Made by a program: the position numbers and the translations under genes. 64,000 nucleotides of DNA, taken from the NCBI RefSeq assembly GCF_009828585.1, contig NZ_WSRZ01000012.1:83298-147297 (forward strand), in the 5' to 3' direction. Source of the stretch: Shewanella litoralis. Its GTDB lineage: Bacteria; Pseudomonadota; Gammaproteobacteria; Enterobacterales; Shewanellaceae. The notes under the pieces are model-generated. The model was given only the letters and a program-made list of their open reading frames with translations, did no database searches and was not told the DNA's origin. Within the stretch, counting starts at the first letter, position 1, and every line of letters begins with the position of its first letter. Positions 44,665 to 54,139 of this stretch are shown here, in pieces.

Positions 44665-45170
44665 TTCTACCCGCTTGTCATCCTCGAGTGCTTTTATCGG
44701 GGATCCAGGTGTTTCTGTTGACTTAGGTTGTAGATTTTAAGACTGAACAATTAAGTGCTAACACCTGGATTCCGGCTTTAAAAACATCACCGGAATGACG
44801 TAATCGAGCAGCGTCCTTCTAGATCCTAAGATCTAGGTTCTACCCGCTTGTCATCCTCGAGTGCTTTTATCGGGGATCCAGGTGTTTCTGTTGACTTAAG
44901 TTGTAGATTTTAAGACTGAACAATTAAGTGCTAACACCTGGATTCCGGCTTTAAAAACATCACCGGAATGACGTAATCGAGCAGCGTCCTTCGAGGTTCT
45001 AAGAGCTAGGTTCTACCCGCTTGTCATCCTCGAGTGCTTTTATCGGGGATCCAGGTGTTTCTGTTGACTTAGGTTGTAGATTTTAAGACTGAACAATTAA
45101 GTGCTAACACCTGGATTCCGGCTTTAAAACATCGCCGGAATGACGTAATCGAGCAGCGAAGCGTCCTATT
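44665..45170. repeat. three tandem copies of a 173-bp palindromic repeat
   Basis: Copies start at 44665, 44838 and 45011, exactly 173 bp apart, and differ by only a few bases. Each holds an imperfect inverted repeat: GTCATCCTCGAG...GATCCAGGTGTT on the left and AACACCTGGATTCCGG...CCGGAATGAC on the right, about 38-40 bases per arm. They are joined by AGCAGCGTCCTTC and a short TTCTA-rich piece. There is no gene in any frame. The near identity suggests recent expansion. Confidence 0.9.
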
Positions 45171-45216
45171 CTTAGCATCTAGCAGCGTTCTAGGCTTTCG
45201 CCCTAGCTAAAAAACA

Positions 45217-45242
45217 AAAACCAACTGGTTAAAGTTGGTTTT
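45217..45242 (-). terminator. intrinsic terminator of galU
   Basis: AAAACCAAC and GTTGGTTTT form a 9-bp stem with an 8-base loop. On the minus strand it is followed by TGTTTTTT. It lies about 30 bp after the galU stop. Confidence 0.8.
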
Positions 45243-45273
45243 CAAGTAACAGTAATAGTAATACTCAAAGCCG

Positions 45274-46152
45274 TTAGAGCATTTTAGTAATACGTTCTTT
45301 AAACTCAGCACCGAGCTTAGTATCACGTAAACCATATTCAACAAACGCCGCCATATAACCTAGCTTGTCACCACAATCATGTGACTTGCCTGTCATGTTA
45401 AACGCTTCAACAGTGTCTTGCTCAATGAGCATATCAATGGCATCTGTTAGCTGAATTTCATCGCCCGCACCTGCAGGGGTTTTAGCCAATAACTTCCAGA
45501 TTTTTTCTGATAAGACATAACGGCCCACGACCGCTAAATTCGAAGGGGCTTCGCCCAATTCAGGTTTTTCAACCATGGCGTTAATTTGAGCAGATTCACC
45601 TGGGGCAATTTCAGCTCCATTACAGTCAGCAATACCGTATTTATTCACTTGAACATCAGGTACTGGCGCGACCATAATCTGGCTAGCCAAGGTAGCCTTA
45701 TAGCGCGCTATCATAGCCGCTAAATTTTCTGTTTTTTGATCCGCTGTATATGCATCTAAAATCACGTCTGGTAACACAACCGCAAACGGGTTATTGCCAA
45801 TACAAGGATAGGCGCACAATACTGCGTGACCTAAACCTTTAGCTTCAGCCTGACGCACGTGCATAATGGTCACATCTTTAGGGCAAATCGCTTGAACTTC
45901 TTCAAGTAATTGGCGTTTTACACGCTTCTCAAGGGTAGATTCAAGCTCGTATGACTTATCAAAGTGGTTTTCAATCGCGTTTTTACTGGCATGTGTCACC
46001 AACACAATCTCTTTGACACCGGCAGCAACGCATTCATTAACAATGTATTGAATTAGAGGCTTGTCCACTAACGGCAACATTTCTTTAGGAATGGCCTTAG
46101 TCGCTGGCAACATACGGGTACCAAGACCCGCAACAGGAATAACTACTTTCAT
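45274..46152 (-). CDS. galU: UTP-glucose-1-phosphate uridylyltransferase
   Basis: The 292-residue cytoplasmic enzyme makes UDP-glucose from UTP and glucose-1-phosphate. It starts [25 protein letters not shown], the nucleotide-binding signature of GalU. Further blocks are [15 protein letters not shown] and V-E-K-P. Length is normal. It lies between the WbpM-type dehydratase gene and the repeat cluster and is followed by its own terminator. UDP-glucose supplies glycosyltransferases of the adjacent polysaccharide locus. Confidence 0.95.
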   Translation of the reverse strand: MKVVIPVAGLGTRMLPATKAIPKEMLPLVDKPLIQYIVNECVAAGVKEIVLVTHASKNAIENHFDKSYELESTLEKRVKRQLLEEVQAICPKDVTIMHVRQAEAKGLGHAVLCAYPCIGNNPFAVVLPDVILDAYTADQKTENLAAMIARYKATLASQIMVAPVPDVQVNKYGIADCNGAEIAPGESAQINAMVEKPELGEAPSNLAVVGRYVLSEKIWKLLAKTPAGAGDEIQLTDAIDMLIEQDTVEAFNMTGKSHDCGDKLGYMAAFVEYGLRDTKLGAEFKERITKML

Positions 46153-46293
46153 TTAAAATCCTTGTAAAAATGTGCCTAATCTTATGTTAGCTCTATCTAA
46201 AATGAGTTCGCAAAAATCTAATAAACAAATGTAAACAGCTAATGTAAAAGGAAAATGTAAAGTACTAAGTTCAATAACAAACGTTAATAAGAG

Positions 46294-48228
46294 TTAAGAA
46301 ACCAAATTAATCACTTTTTTAGCCGCATCAGTGTTTTTAGCTTTTTGCTGATAAACTAAATCACAAATTCCATCAGTCGGTGCAAAACCGGTAGGTGTTT
46401 TAAGCAAAATATCACGAATAGCTTCATGGTTAAACACATGGCAAGCTTGGTCTAAGCGGTCTAAAATTAATGAGTATTCAGACCAGGATAAAAACAATTC
46501 ATTTGCAGTCATGATGCGCTCATGTTCAGTACCGGTAACATCATCGCCAATAAGCAATTCTTCATAGAGCTTTTCGCCAGGGCGCAATCCGCTAAATTCA
46601 ATAGCAATATCACCCTCTGGATGTTTTTCACTACGGACTTCAAATCCACTTAAACGGATCATCTTTTTTGCTAAATCAACAATTTTTACCGACTTACCCA
46701 TATCGAGCACAAATACATCACCGCCCTTGCCCATCGCCCCTGCTTGAATCACTAATTGCGAAGCTTCAGGAATCGTCATGAAGAAACGGGTGATTTCTGG
46801 GTGAGTCACAGTAACAGGGCCGCCATTAGCGATTTGAGTTCTAAACAACGGCACTACAGAGCCCGATGAGCCAAGCACATTTCCAAAACGCACCATGCAA
46901 AAACGGGTGGTATTTTGTTCGCGAGATAAAGCCTGTAATACTAATTCAGCCATGCGCTTAGTCGTACCCATCACATTGGTAGGACGCACCGCTTTATCGG
47001 TTGAAACCAACACAAAGGTGTCCACTTTTGCAGCTATGGCTGCTCGTGCAGTATAAAGGGTGCCAAACACATTATTTCGCACACCTTCAACGACATTGTG
47101 TTCAACTAAAGGCACATGCTTATATGCTGCAGCATGGTAAACCGTCTGTACGCCAAAAGACTCCATAATGGCTTGTACTCGATTTTCACGCTGTACAGAG
47201 CCCATCATAGGCAAAATTCTTACGTTTAAACCGAGTTCTTTTGCAATGGCATTTAATTCACGGTCAATAGCATATAAAGCAAATTCAGATAATTCAAACA
47301 AAACCAATTTCTTAGGCGACTGCTTTAAAATCTGTCGACATAACTCAGATCCAATCGATCCACCTGCGCCCGTTACCATCACCACTTTATCTTTGATGTT
47401 AGAAGACAATAAATCTTCACGAGGATTTACTGCATCACGGCCCAGTAAGTCATCAATTTCGACTTCTTTAATATCACTGTAAAGCTTAGTACCATTAACG
47501 AGATCTGACATTGCCGGGATAGTAAGTACTTGAACAGCTAAAGGCTCTAACCTTGCTAAAATTTCTTGTCTTTTTGCTCGAGTAGCACTCGGCATAGCCA
47601 ATAAGACTTTATTAACCGATTTTTGTGTAATTAATTTTTTTATTATCGAAGGGGAATGCACATGCACACCTTGAATAACATTACCTTGCAATGATATGTC
47701 ATCATCGACAAAAGCAAACGGATGATATTCATGGCTTTGCACTAGTGATGTTAATAACTGCCTACCACTTACACCAGCACCATAAATAATAACAGGCTCA
47801 CCAATACGTGTCATACCAGAACCGACCATTGAGCGGACAATCGCCCTTGAACCACCGATGAGTACCAGTGAAAACGCGGCATAGATAATCGGTACAGTTC
47901 GTGGCAGTTGAGCATCGAGATAAAAAGCGAAAAGGACTAAAGAAACAGTAGATAAAAGTACCCCTATAGCTATTGCAGTTAAAGCCTGCGATCCCATATA
48001 ACGCAATACCGCGCGATATAGGCCTAACTTGGCAAACGCAACTAAGCTTACTGGTACCACTGTAAGCAAAAGCAACCAATAGTGAGTATTCGCTAACACG
48101 ACAAAGTCATCGATACGAACAAGTAATGCGGCCCAAAATGCTAAACAGAGAAATAGCGCATCAACAACCAAACTCACGATGCGTTTATGAGCACGTTTCA
48201 TACCAAACAAGATTTGCAAAAATTCCAT
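46294..48228 (-). CDS. WbpM/CapD-type UDP-GlcNAc 4,6-dehydratase
   Basis: The 644-residue inner membrane protein has four hydrophobic helices (about 15-130), an N-terminal Rossmann-like domain with I-Y-G-A-G-V-S-G-R-Q, then the catalytic SDR domain with V-T-G-A-G-G-S-I-G-S-E-L. The active site has S-T-D-K-A-V and N-V-M-G-T-T-K, a Met in place of the usual Tyr, as known for WbpM. It makes UDP-4-keto-6-deoxy-GlcNAc, the substrate for the WbpV-like reductase. The ATG at 48228 has GGAG six bases upstream and is preferred to one at 48255. In many O-antigen loci wbpM is likewise near the end. Confidence 0.9.
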   Translation of the reverse strand: MEFLQILFGMKRAHKRIVSLVVDALFLCLAFWAALLVRIDDFVVLANTHYWLLLLTVVPVSLVAFAKLGLYRAVLRYMGSQALTAIAIGVLLSTVSLVLFAFYLDAQLPRTVPIIYAAFSLVLIGGSRAIVRSMVGSGMTRIGEPVIIYGAGVSGRQLLTSLVQSHEYHPFAFVDDDISLQGNVIQGVHVHSPSIIKKLITQKSVNKVLLAMPSATRAKRQEILARLEPLAVQVLTIPAMSDLVNGTKLYSDIKEVEIDDLLGRDAVNPREDLLSSNIKDKVVMVTGAGGSIGSELCRQILKQSPKKLVLFELSEFALYAIDRELNAIAKELGLNVRILPMMGSVQRENRVQAIMESFGVQTVYHAAAYKHVPLVEHNVVEGVRNNVFGTLYTARAAIAAKVDTFVLVSTDKAVRPTNVMGTTKRMAELVLQALSREQNTTRFCMVRFGNVLGSSGSVVPLFRTQIANGGPVTVTHPEITRFFMTIPEASQLVIQAGAMGKGGDVFVLDMGKSVKIVDLAKKMIRLSGFEVRSEKHPEGDIAIEFSGLRPGEKLYEELLIGDDVTGTEHERIMTANELFLSWSEYSLILDRLDQACHVFNHEAIRDILLKTPTGFAPTDGICDLVYQQKAKNTDAAKKVINLVS

Positions 48229-48540
48229 TTTTCGCTCCATATAAATAAAGTTCATAATGTATTACATCTTACAACACGACTAATCTAGTCTAGGTTATAG
48301 GAAAAATGAGGTGGGGTAGTTTAGCACAAGTTACATTGACCGATATGCAATACATCGTAAAATTAATGATAGGACTGAGCTAGTAACAGAGTGATGATCA
48401 CAAAGCGCGACTTAACAACTTTTTAAAATCATAAAAAGCAATTGAGACGTTTTTGTTGTATCGATTTTGAATTGAGACATCGAGATTTTTAACAACGAGA
48501 AAAGGTCAATCGCTTAGCAACTGATCACCAATAGATAACT
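48229..48540. other. 312-bp spacer in the polysaccharide locus
   Basis: No gene is seen. AATTGAGAC(G/A)T occurs twice in direct orientation about 30 bp apart, near 48440 and 48470, meaning unknown. The gap may hold a separate promoter for the dehydratase and galU. Confidence 0.35.
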
Positions 48541-49089
48541 CTATTTTACAGCATCACCAGAACCACTACCTGTTACTGTCATCAAAATATACTTAAAGTA
48601 GTTTTTGAGACTAAGTGTATCAATCATCTGCTTGTCTATCTCAGCTAACAATTTTGGTGTCGACATATCAATATTTTGCACTTGAGCCAAGCCTGTAACA
48701 CCAGGTAATACGTTATAAACACCTAATGCATCACGCTCTTTTATTAACTCTTCTTGGTTAAATAAATTTGGACGAGGACCAACCAAGCTCATCTCACCTT
48801 TGACTACATTAATTAGTTGCGGTAGCTCATCGATCTTAGTCTTGCGCAAAAAATTACCTAGTTTAGTAATTGAAGCATTGCTCGCTAAGTGACTAGCCAC
48901 TGATTTTGTTTCAACAGACATAGTGCGAAACTTAATCAGTTTAAATGGTTTTTTGTTTCGGCCTACACGGGTTTGAACAAAAATCGGTGCTCCTGTATCA
49001 AACATACCAATAATAGTGACTATCAATAAAACAGGCCAAAGAAATAACAAGCCAAAAAAGGCAGCGAAAAAATCGATAAGACGGATCAT
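48541..49089 (-). CDS. phosphoglycosyl transferase (initiating sugar transferase)
   Basis: The 182-residue protein is the short, monotopic form of the bacterial sugar transferase family (PglC-like). It has one hydrophobic N-terminal segment (5-28), [16 protein letters not shown], the catalytic D-E in K-I-D-E-L-P-Q-L and the G-P-R-P motif. It would transfer a sugar phosphate, probably a 6-deoxy-HexNAc, to undecaprenyl phosphate at the inner membrane and start the repeat unit. Its ATG overlaps the stop of the SDR gene (ATGA at 49086-49089), so the reductase and transferase are coupled. Confidence 0.92.
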   Translation of the reverse strand: MIRLIDFFAAFFGLLFLWPVLLIVTIIGMFDTGAPIFVQTRVGRNKKPFKLIKFRTMSVETKSVASHLASNASITKLGNFLRKTKIDELPQLINVVKGEMSLVGPRPNLFNQEELIKERDALGVYNVLPGVTGLAQVQNIDMSTPKLLAEIDKQMIDTLSLKNYFKYILMTVTGSGSGDAVK

Positions 49090-50039
49090 TTTTTATTCTC
49101 AGAAAGTGAAGCCATTGCTTGCTCCATTGTGAAAGGAGGAACCCATCCTAAGACTTCTTGAGCATTAGAAGAGTCAACTTGTAAGTTTCCTAATAGCTGT
49201 TCTGCCATTGCTTTTTTTCCGACAATGCGAGCAGCTAAAAACATAAGACTAACTGGAACAGGTAACTGGATTAACTTTTTATTTAATCCTTTAGCAATTG
49301 CATTAGTGAAGTCTTTAATTGACACTGTTTCGCCATCTGAAGCTAAAAAGGTATGCCCCCCAGCATTAGGGTGTTTTGCACAAGTTATGAGTAGGTCAGC
49401 CAAGTTTTGAACTGCGATAAAGTCACGCTTATTATTAGTTAATCCGAAAGGAAGTAAAGGTGTCTTAGTAATTAGTTTTGTAAGTATACCAAAGTTCCCT
49501 GGAGCATTAGAACCGTAGACTAGTGTAGGCCGAACAATTACCACTTCTAAACCACTATCTGCTGCAATATTTATTATTTCAGTTTCAGCATCATATTTTG
49601 ATTTTGAAAAATCACTCTCTGGGTTGGCTGAAGAGTCTATAGTAAATGGCTGAAAATTCGTAAAAGAACCATTAACAGCTATTGAACTTATAAACACAAA
49701 GCGTTTAACGCCTGCATTAATAGATTGTTTAGCAAGATTTACGGCACCATGGAAATTGATATCTCGATAACTATCACAATTCTTATTATTACTGTGCATA
49801 ACATGCGCCAGCGCAGCACTGTGTATCACAATATCAACGCCACATAAAGCTGATGTATAATCCGAAGTACCATTAATGTCCCCCTGGAGATGCTCCAGTC
49901 CATAAACCTCATTTAATTCCAAGCTAAATGAAGAACTACGACCAAAGGTACGTATATCGGAATGCGGTTTCGATGTGAGCTGAGATAAAACGGCTCTACC
50001 AACAAAACCCGTCGCACCGGTCAATAAAATCATCCACAT
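49086..50039 (-). CDS. WbpV-like NAD-dependent sugar epimerase/reductase
   Basis: The 317-residue extended SDR starts with the Rossmann motif T-G-A-T-G-F-V-G (7-14) and has D-I-V-I-H-S-A-A-L-A-H-V, I-S-S-I and V-R-P-T-L-V-Y-G. In P. aeruginosa O6, WbpV reduces the 4-keto product of WbpM; here it is likely to give UDP-QuiNAc or UDP-FucNAc. The usual Y-x-x-x-K reads F144-S-K-S-K148, so the catalytic Tyr is replaced by Phe (codon TTT, one base from TAT). Activity is therefore uncertain. It is translationally coupled to the phosphoglycosyl transferase. Confidence 0.85.
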   Translation of the reverse strand: MWMILLTGATGFVGRAVLSQLTSKPHSDIRTFGRSSSFSLELNEVYGLEHLQGDINGTSDYTSALCGVDIVIHSAALAHVMHSNNKNCDSYRDINFHGAVNLAKQSINAGVKRFVFISSIAVNGSFTNFQPFTIDSSANPESDFSKSKYDAETEIINIAADSGLEVVIVRPTLVYGSNAPGNFGILTKLITKTPLLPFGLTNNKRDFIAVQNLADLLITCAKHPNAGGHTFLASDGETVSIKDFTNAIAKGLNKKLIQLPVPVSLMFLAARIVGKKAMAEQLLGNLQVDSSNAQEVLGWVPPFTMEQAMASLSENKK

Positions 50040-50072
50040 CCCCTAGCCTGAAAATATGTTAGACATAACAAT

Positions 50073-51221
50073 TTAAACATTACTCACACCATACTTCTTA
50101 AGCATTGTCAAATACTGTTCAATAATCAGCTCTTCATCAAACTGTTCTTCCATAAATTGCCGACCAGCATTGCCCATAAAAGATCGCTCAATCGTGTCCA
50201 GAGCAATTAACTTTTGACAACACTGCGCTAAATCTTGAGCGTCTTTAACTTGACACACAAAACCTGTTACATCAGGAATAACAACTTCTCTACAACCTGC
50301 TACGTCGGAGACAATTAGAGGTTTAGCCATTGCAGCTGATTCAATCATTGTTCTTGGGATCCCTTCTCGATATGAAGGAAGAACAACACAATCGGCTTCT
50401 GCTATTAAAGGCCTAACATCTTCAGTTGTACCAAGATATTCAACAACACCTTCAGTTTCCCAATTAGCGATTAAATTACGATTAATTGCACTGGGATTTT
50501 CGACATCACAAGGACCTAAAAGTTGAAAGATTGCCTGAGGGTAACTATTTTTGACTATACGAGCAGCATCCACATATTCTGCAACGCCTTTATCCCAAAG
50601 CATGCGAGCTATCAACAAGAAGCGTACAGGCTCAATTGCCATGGTATTATTGGATTGCGCTTTATGTCTTGGTTTGAAATGTTCTAAATCAACACCTTCA
50701 CCAAACAAAAGCACTGCTTTGTTCCTAGAAACCAGCCTATGCCGCAAAAAGGTTTGCCTGTCATCATCATTTAAAAACCATACTTCTTTAGGAAAGCAAA
50801 ATGACAATCGGTATAGAGTACGTGCGACATTTGCAATGATGTTGTTATTAAGAAATGTATAGCCTAAACCTGTCGTTATTGCAATTGATGGATAACCAGC
50901 CAATTTAGCCGCAAGTGATCCATAAATATTAGGTTTAATACTATAGTGAATTATAAAATCAGGTTTTAACTTACTATAATATCTATAAAGGTCATAGACT
51001 AACTGTAAATCTCTAAAAGGATTGGTTCCCTTGGCCGAAATTGCCAAGTCAATCACTTCACACCCCATATCTCGCAATTTGATAGAGAACTCATCTGGTG
51101 CTGTAATGATAGTGACACTATAGCCTTCTTCGAGTAGCCTAGCTATCAGACCATGCCTAAAATTAAACATTGACCAAGCAACGTTTACAACTAAGACAAT
51201 TTTCTTACCATCACCAACCAT
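50073..51221 (-). CDS. family 4 glycosyltransferase
   Basis: The 382-residue GT-B glycosyltransferase resembles PglA- and WbpH-type enzymes, which add HexNAc early in the repeat unit. The N-domain starts K-K-I-V-L-V-V-N-V-A-W-S-M-F-N-F-R. The C-domain has R-F-L-L-I-A-R-M-L-W-D-K-G-V, and the E-x7-E nucleotide-sugar motif lies in S-Y-R-E-G-I-P-R-T-M-I-E-S-A. The ATG at 51221 has GAGGG four bases before it, whereas the longer reading adds a hydrophobic stretch without a ribosome site. Cytoplasmic face of the inner membrane. An IS10-like element lies just upstream and could affect its transcription. Confidence 0.88.
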   Translation of the reverse strand: MVGDGKKIVLVVNVAWSMFNFRHGLIARLLEEGYSVTIITAPDEFSIKLRDMGCEVIDLAISAKGTNPFRDLQLVYDLYRYYSKLKPDFIIHYSIKPNIYGSLAAKLAGYPSIAITTGLGYTFLNNNIIANVARTLYRLSFCFPKEVWFLNDDDRQTFLRHRLVSRNKAVLLFGEGVDLEHFKPRHKAQSNNTMAIEPVRFLLIARMLWDKGVAEYVDAARIVKNSYPQAIFQLLGPCDVENPSAINRNLIANWETEGVVEYLGTTEDVRPLIAEADCVVLPSYREGIPRTMIESAAMAKPLIVSDVAGCREVVIPDVTGFVCQVKDAQDLAQCCQKLIALDTIERSFMGNAGRQFMEEQFDEELIIEQYLTMLKKYGVSNV

Positions 51222-51325
51222 ACAACCCTCACATAATACATGCCCAACCAGAAGCCAAGAGACCAGTTGGAAAATAAACCAAATCAATATTAGCTTCGAT
51301 GATAATTAGTCATTTAAAAAAAGAC

Positions 51326-51334
51326 TACTAAGCT
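51326..51334. repeat. 9-bp target duplication, left copy
   Basis: TACTAAGCT directly precedes the IS and is repeated exactly at 52665-52673. IS10-group elements generate 9-bp duplications. Confidence 0.95.
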
Positions 51335-51384
51335 CTGAAGAATCCCCTGATGATTTTGATAAAAATCATCAATTTAAGTTGAAT

Positions 51385-51448
51385 GCGCATCTTGCTATAT
51401 GATCAAATGGTTTCGCTAAAAATCTACTGACCAGACAACAAGATGCGC
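51385..51448 (-). ncRNA. RNA-OUT-like antisense RNA region
   Basis: GCGCATCTTG (51385-51394) and CAAGATGCGC (51439-51448) form the base of a long hairpin that overlaps the transposase start codon, at the same place and with much the same sequence as IS10 RNA-OUT. In IS10 this antisense RNA pairs with the transposase mRNA and blocks its translation. Extent of the transcript is inferred. Confidence 0.6.
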
Positions 51449-52651
51449 GAACTTAATATTTTACACGATTCTCTTTATCAATTCTGCCCTGAATTGCATT
51501 TAAAACGCTTAAATTCCTTAACCTTAGCTTGCCGAGGGTTACTCAGCTGTAAAACACTTACACTTACCGAACTTGGTCGAAACTTACCTTGTAACGCCAA
51601 AACTAAACACAACATTAAGCGCATGGATAGATTACTTGGTAACTATCATTTACATAAAGAACGTCTCGCGGTTTATCGATGGCACGCTAGCTTTATTTGC
51701 TCTGGGAACCCGATGCCCGTGGTCTTAGTCGATTGGTCTGATATTCGTGAGCACAAACGATTGATGGCACTCCGGGCGTCTATTGCATTACATGGTCGCT
51801 CTATCACTCTTTATGAGAAGGCCTTTCCTTTATCGCAGCAGTGCGCCAAGTCCGCACATGACCTATTTTTAAATGATTTGGCCAGTATTTTACCGCCCAA
51901 TGTCACGCCTCTTATCGTCAATGATGCTGGCTTTAAAGTGCCTTGGTTCAAATCCGTTGAAGCCCATGGTTGGTTTTGGTTGAGTCGCATTCGTGGCAAA
52001 GTTCAATTCGCCGCTATTGGTTCCGATAACTGGAAGCCCATTAGCAAGTTATACACTCAAGCATCCAGTAGACCTAAAGCATTAGGCTACAAAAAGCTCA
52101 CCAAGAGTAATCCAATCCATTGCCACATGGCACTATACAAGTCGTTACCCAAAGGAAGAAAATGCCAACGTTCGACGCGAACCAACTGTCATCACCCATC
52201 GTCGACAGTATACTCAGTGGCAAACAAGGAACCTTGGGTGCTTGCGACTAATTTACCGCCAACAGCTCGAACACCAAAGCAGTTAGTTAATCTCTATGCT
52301 AAGCGAATGCAAATCGAAGAGACGTTTCGTGACCTAAAGAGCCCTGCATATGGGTTAGGACTGAGGCAGAGTCGCACTAATAGTCCTGAACGTTTCGACA
52401 TCATCTTATTAATCGCACTGATGTTACAGCTTATGTTTTGGCTAGCAGGATTGCACGCAATACAGCAGGGTTGGGACCGGCACTTTCAGGCAAATACAAT
52501 ACGAACAAGAAATGTCTTATCGACAGTGCGTTTAGGCATGGAAGTCATGCGAAGGCCTGATTACCCTATTTGCCCACAAGAGTTGCTTGCGGCTGGTGTG
52601 TTGCTCCTTAAACAATTACATCAATACAGCTACGCACTTGGCGATTTATGA
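51443..52651 (+). CDS. IS10-like transposase
   Basis: The 402-residue protein has the same length as IS10R transposase and very similar sequence over most of its length (L-H-D-S-L-Y-Q-F-C-P-E-L-H-L-K-R-L near the start). Two DDE residues are at the IS10 positions: D97 in V-L-V-D-W-S-D-I-R-E and D161 in I-V-N-D-A-G-F-K. The third, E292, lies in the Y-(2)-R-(3)-E region A-K-R-M-Q-I-E-E-T-F-R-D. No frameshift or stop is present, so it may be active in cut-and-paste transposition. Confidence 0.95.
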   Translation: MRELNILHDSLYQFCPELHLKRLNSLTLACRGLLSCKTLTLTELGRNLPCNAKTKHNIKRMDRLLGNYHLHKERLAVYRWHASFICSGNPMPVVLVDWSDIREHKRLMALRASIALHGRSITLYEKAFPLSQQCAKSAHDLFLNDLASILPPNVTPLIVNDAGFKVPWFKSVEAHGWFWLSRIRGKVQFAAIGSDNWKPISKLYTQASSRPKALGYKKLTKSNPIHCHMALYKSLPKGRKCQRSTRTNCHHPSSTVYSVANKEPWVLATNLPPTARTPKQLVNLYAKRMQIEETFRDLKSPAYGLGLRQSRTNSPERFDIILLIALMLQLMFWLAGLHAIQQGWDRHFQANTIRTRNVLSTVRLGMEVMRRPDYPICPQELLAAGVLLLKQLHQYSYALGDL

Positions 52652-52664
52652 GGGGATCCCTCAG

Positions 52665-52673
52665 TACTAAGCT
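52665..52673. repeat. 9-bp target duplication, right copy
   Basis: TACTAAGCT, identical to the copy at 51326-51334. Confidence 0.95.
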
Positions 52674-53040
52674 TTTTTAAATTTGAGGAATAACATTCAC
52701 GCACTTTTAAAATTGACATGACACAGCTATTCCCATAAAGGTATAAATTAAATGCTTATGTACCTTATCAATTCGACTCTCAAATGAACCCCTTAAATAA
52801 ACAACATATTTACAACCTAGATAATTAAAACAGGAAATTAAAAATGAAATTGACGAAACACTACACTATAAATATTAAATATAACTCCCAAAAATCTCTA
52901 AGCATTTTATTTCGTTTTAAAAAATGTGACAAAATAAAGCTAGCAGGTTGCCGTGTTAGTTAATACCCCAGGAGTAAAACAAACAAAAGTGAATCAACTG
53001 TAAACATAACAACAAACCGATGACGTGACCAGACTGCAAA
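52674..53040. other. AT-rich spacer beside the IS
   Basis: About 370 bp without a gene in the polysaccharide locus. Its base composition is like the neighbouring genes. I see no promoter or hairpin I would defend. Confidence 0.35.
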
Positions 53041-54126
53041 TTAACTATAAAGACACAACCACCGCAAAGATTGAGTACGAAGAGAATACAACTCCACAAT
53101 TCTTTCGCGTGCAAGTGCACCGAATTCCGCTACAGAGTCAGATGACAAAGCTAGTCCCTCCATCAATCCTTGAGATAATGCTGTAGTATTTTTTGAAGAA
53201 ACAAGTATGCCTGCACGCCCAACAACCTCCTTTACACCACCACAATCAGTAGCGATAACAAGTCGTTCGCAAGACATAGCTTCAGCGACAACTAAACCGA
53301 ATCCTTCCCAAGCAGAGGAGAGAACAAACATATCCGCAGCGCTCATCCATTCATGAACGTCATGACGTAATCCTAAAAAATGTATATGATCATTAATCCC
53401 GAGTTCTACAGCCATTTTAGATAATTTCTGTTGTTCTTCTCCTGTACCAATAATAGCTAATTTAACCTTATTTCCTGACTGTATAACTATTCTGAGAGCT
53501 TTAAGAAGAGTGGGGTAGTCTTTAGCTTCGGTTAAACGCCCTACTGCCAATAACAAAGTAATATCATCAGATAAACCTAATTCACAACGCTTCATCTTCC
53601 GACTCAATATATTAAATCTAAAGCGTTCCGTATCTACACCGTTATGAACAGCAACAATTCGCTTGTGTACAAAAGCTCCACGTTTAACAGATATATCCAC
53701 CGCTTCTTGACTGACATTAGTGCTCAAATCACACAATGGATCAGTTAAGCGATATGCAAACATCCTAATAAATCCGCCCTCATTAGAACTATGTGCAGTT
53801 GAAATCAATTTAGGAATACGTACACTTAGACGTAAGAGTCGAGCAAACAAATTTGCATGAACCATATGGCTGTGTACGACATCAGGATTAAAGCTTTTAA
53901 TAAGCCTATTAGCTCTTAAATAAGCGCTACAAAAACCAAAAAGATTTTTTTTCATTTTTAGTGTAACTACCTGCACTGAATTAGATACAGGCTTATTAAC
54001 GATTTCACCAGTCATTGAAATCAATAAAACCTGATGACCTAATTCAGAAAACTGATCAGCCAAGTTACACACTTGAGTTTCTGCGCCACCCATTCCTAGG
54101 CCAGTAATAATTAATAAAATATTCAT
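53041..54126 (-). CDS. family 4 glycosyltransferase
   Basis: The 361-residue GT-B enzyme has N-domain G-L-G-M-G-G-A-E-T-Q-V (a donor-acceptor loop common in polysaccharide GT4s) and V-V-H-S-H-M-V-H-A-N. The linker has H-N-G-V-D, and the C-domain has L-L-A-V-G-R-L-T-E-A-K-D-Y and S-S-A-W-E-G-F-G-L-V-V-A-E-A with the E-x7-E motif. Sugar specificity is unknown. The ATG at 54126 is used; the longer TTG reading overlaps the upstream gene. It starts 13 bp after the polymerase gene and belongs to the same operon. Confidence 0.88.
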   Translation of the reverse strand: MNILLIITGLGMGGAETQVCNLADQFSELGHQVLLISMTGEIVNKPVSNSVQVVTLKMKKNLFGFCSAYLRANRLIKSFNPDVVHSHMVHANLFARLLRLSVRIPKLISTAHSSNEGGFIRMFAYRLTDPLCDLSTNVSQEAVDISVKRGAFVHKRIVAVHNGVDTERFRFNILSRKMKRCELGLSDDITLLLAVGRLTEAKDYPTLLKALRIVIQSGNKVKLAIIGTGEEQQKLSKMAVELGINDHIHFLGLRHDVHEWMSAADMFVLSSAWEGFGLVVAEAMSCERLVIATDCGGVKEVVGRAGILVSSKNTTALSQGLMEGLALSSDSVAEFGALARERIVELYSLRTQSLRWLCLYS

Positions 54127-54139
54127 TTTACTTTTCCGG

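Larger units (their letters stand above)
51335..52664 (+). mobile_element. intact IS10-like insertion sequence (IS4 family)
   Basis: The 1330-bp element starts CTGAAGAATCCCC and ends GGGGATCCCTCAG, imperfect terminal inverted repeats of IS10 type. It is flanked by a perfect 9-bp target duplication. It carries a full-length transposase gene and an RNA-OUT-like region. It sits in a spacer of the polysaccharide locus, opposite in strand to the genes around it. Confidence 0.95.

Noticed and set aside
44665-45170. Regularly spaced repeats that could be taken for a CRISPR array
   Set aside because: The whole 173-bp unit is repeated, there are no unique spacers, and each unit is itself palindromic with long arms. 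It is a tandem repeat.
49357-49362. Run of six C in the WbpV-like gene as a further contingency tract
   Set aside because: Six bases is too short to stand out against chance; not counted with the G7 and G8 runs.
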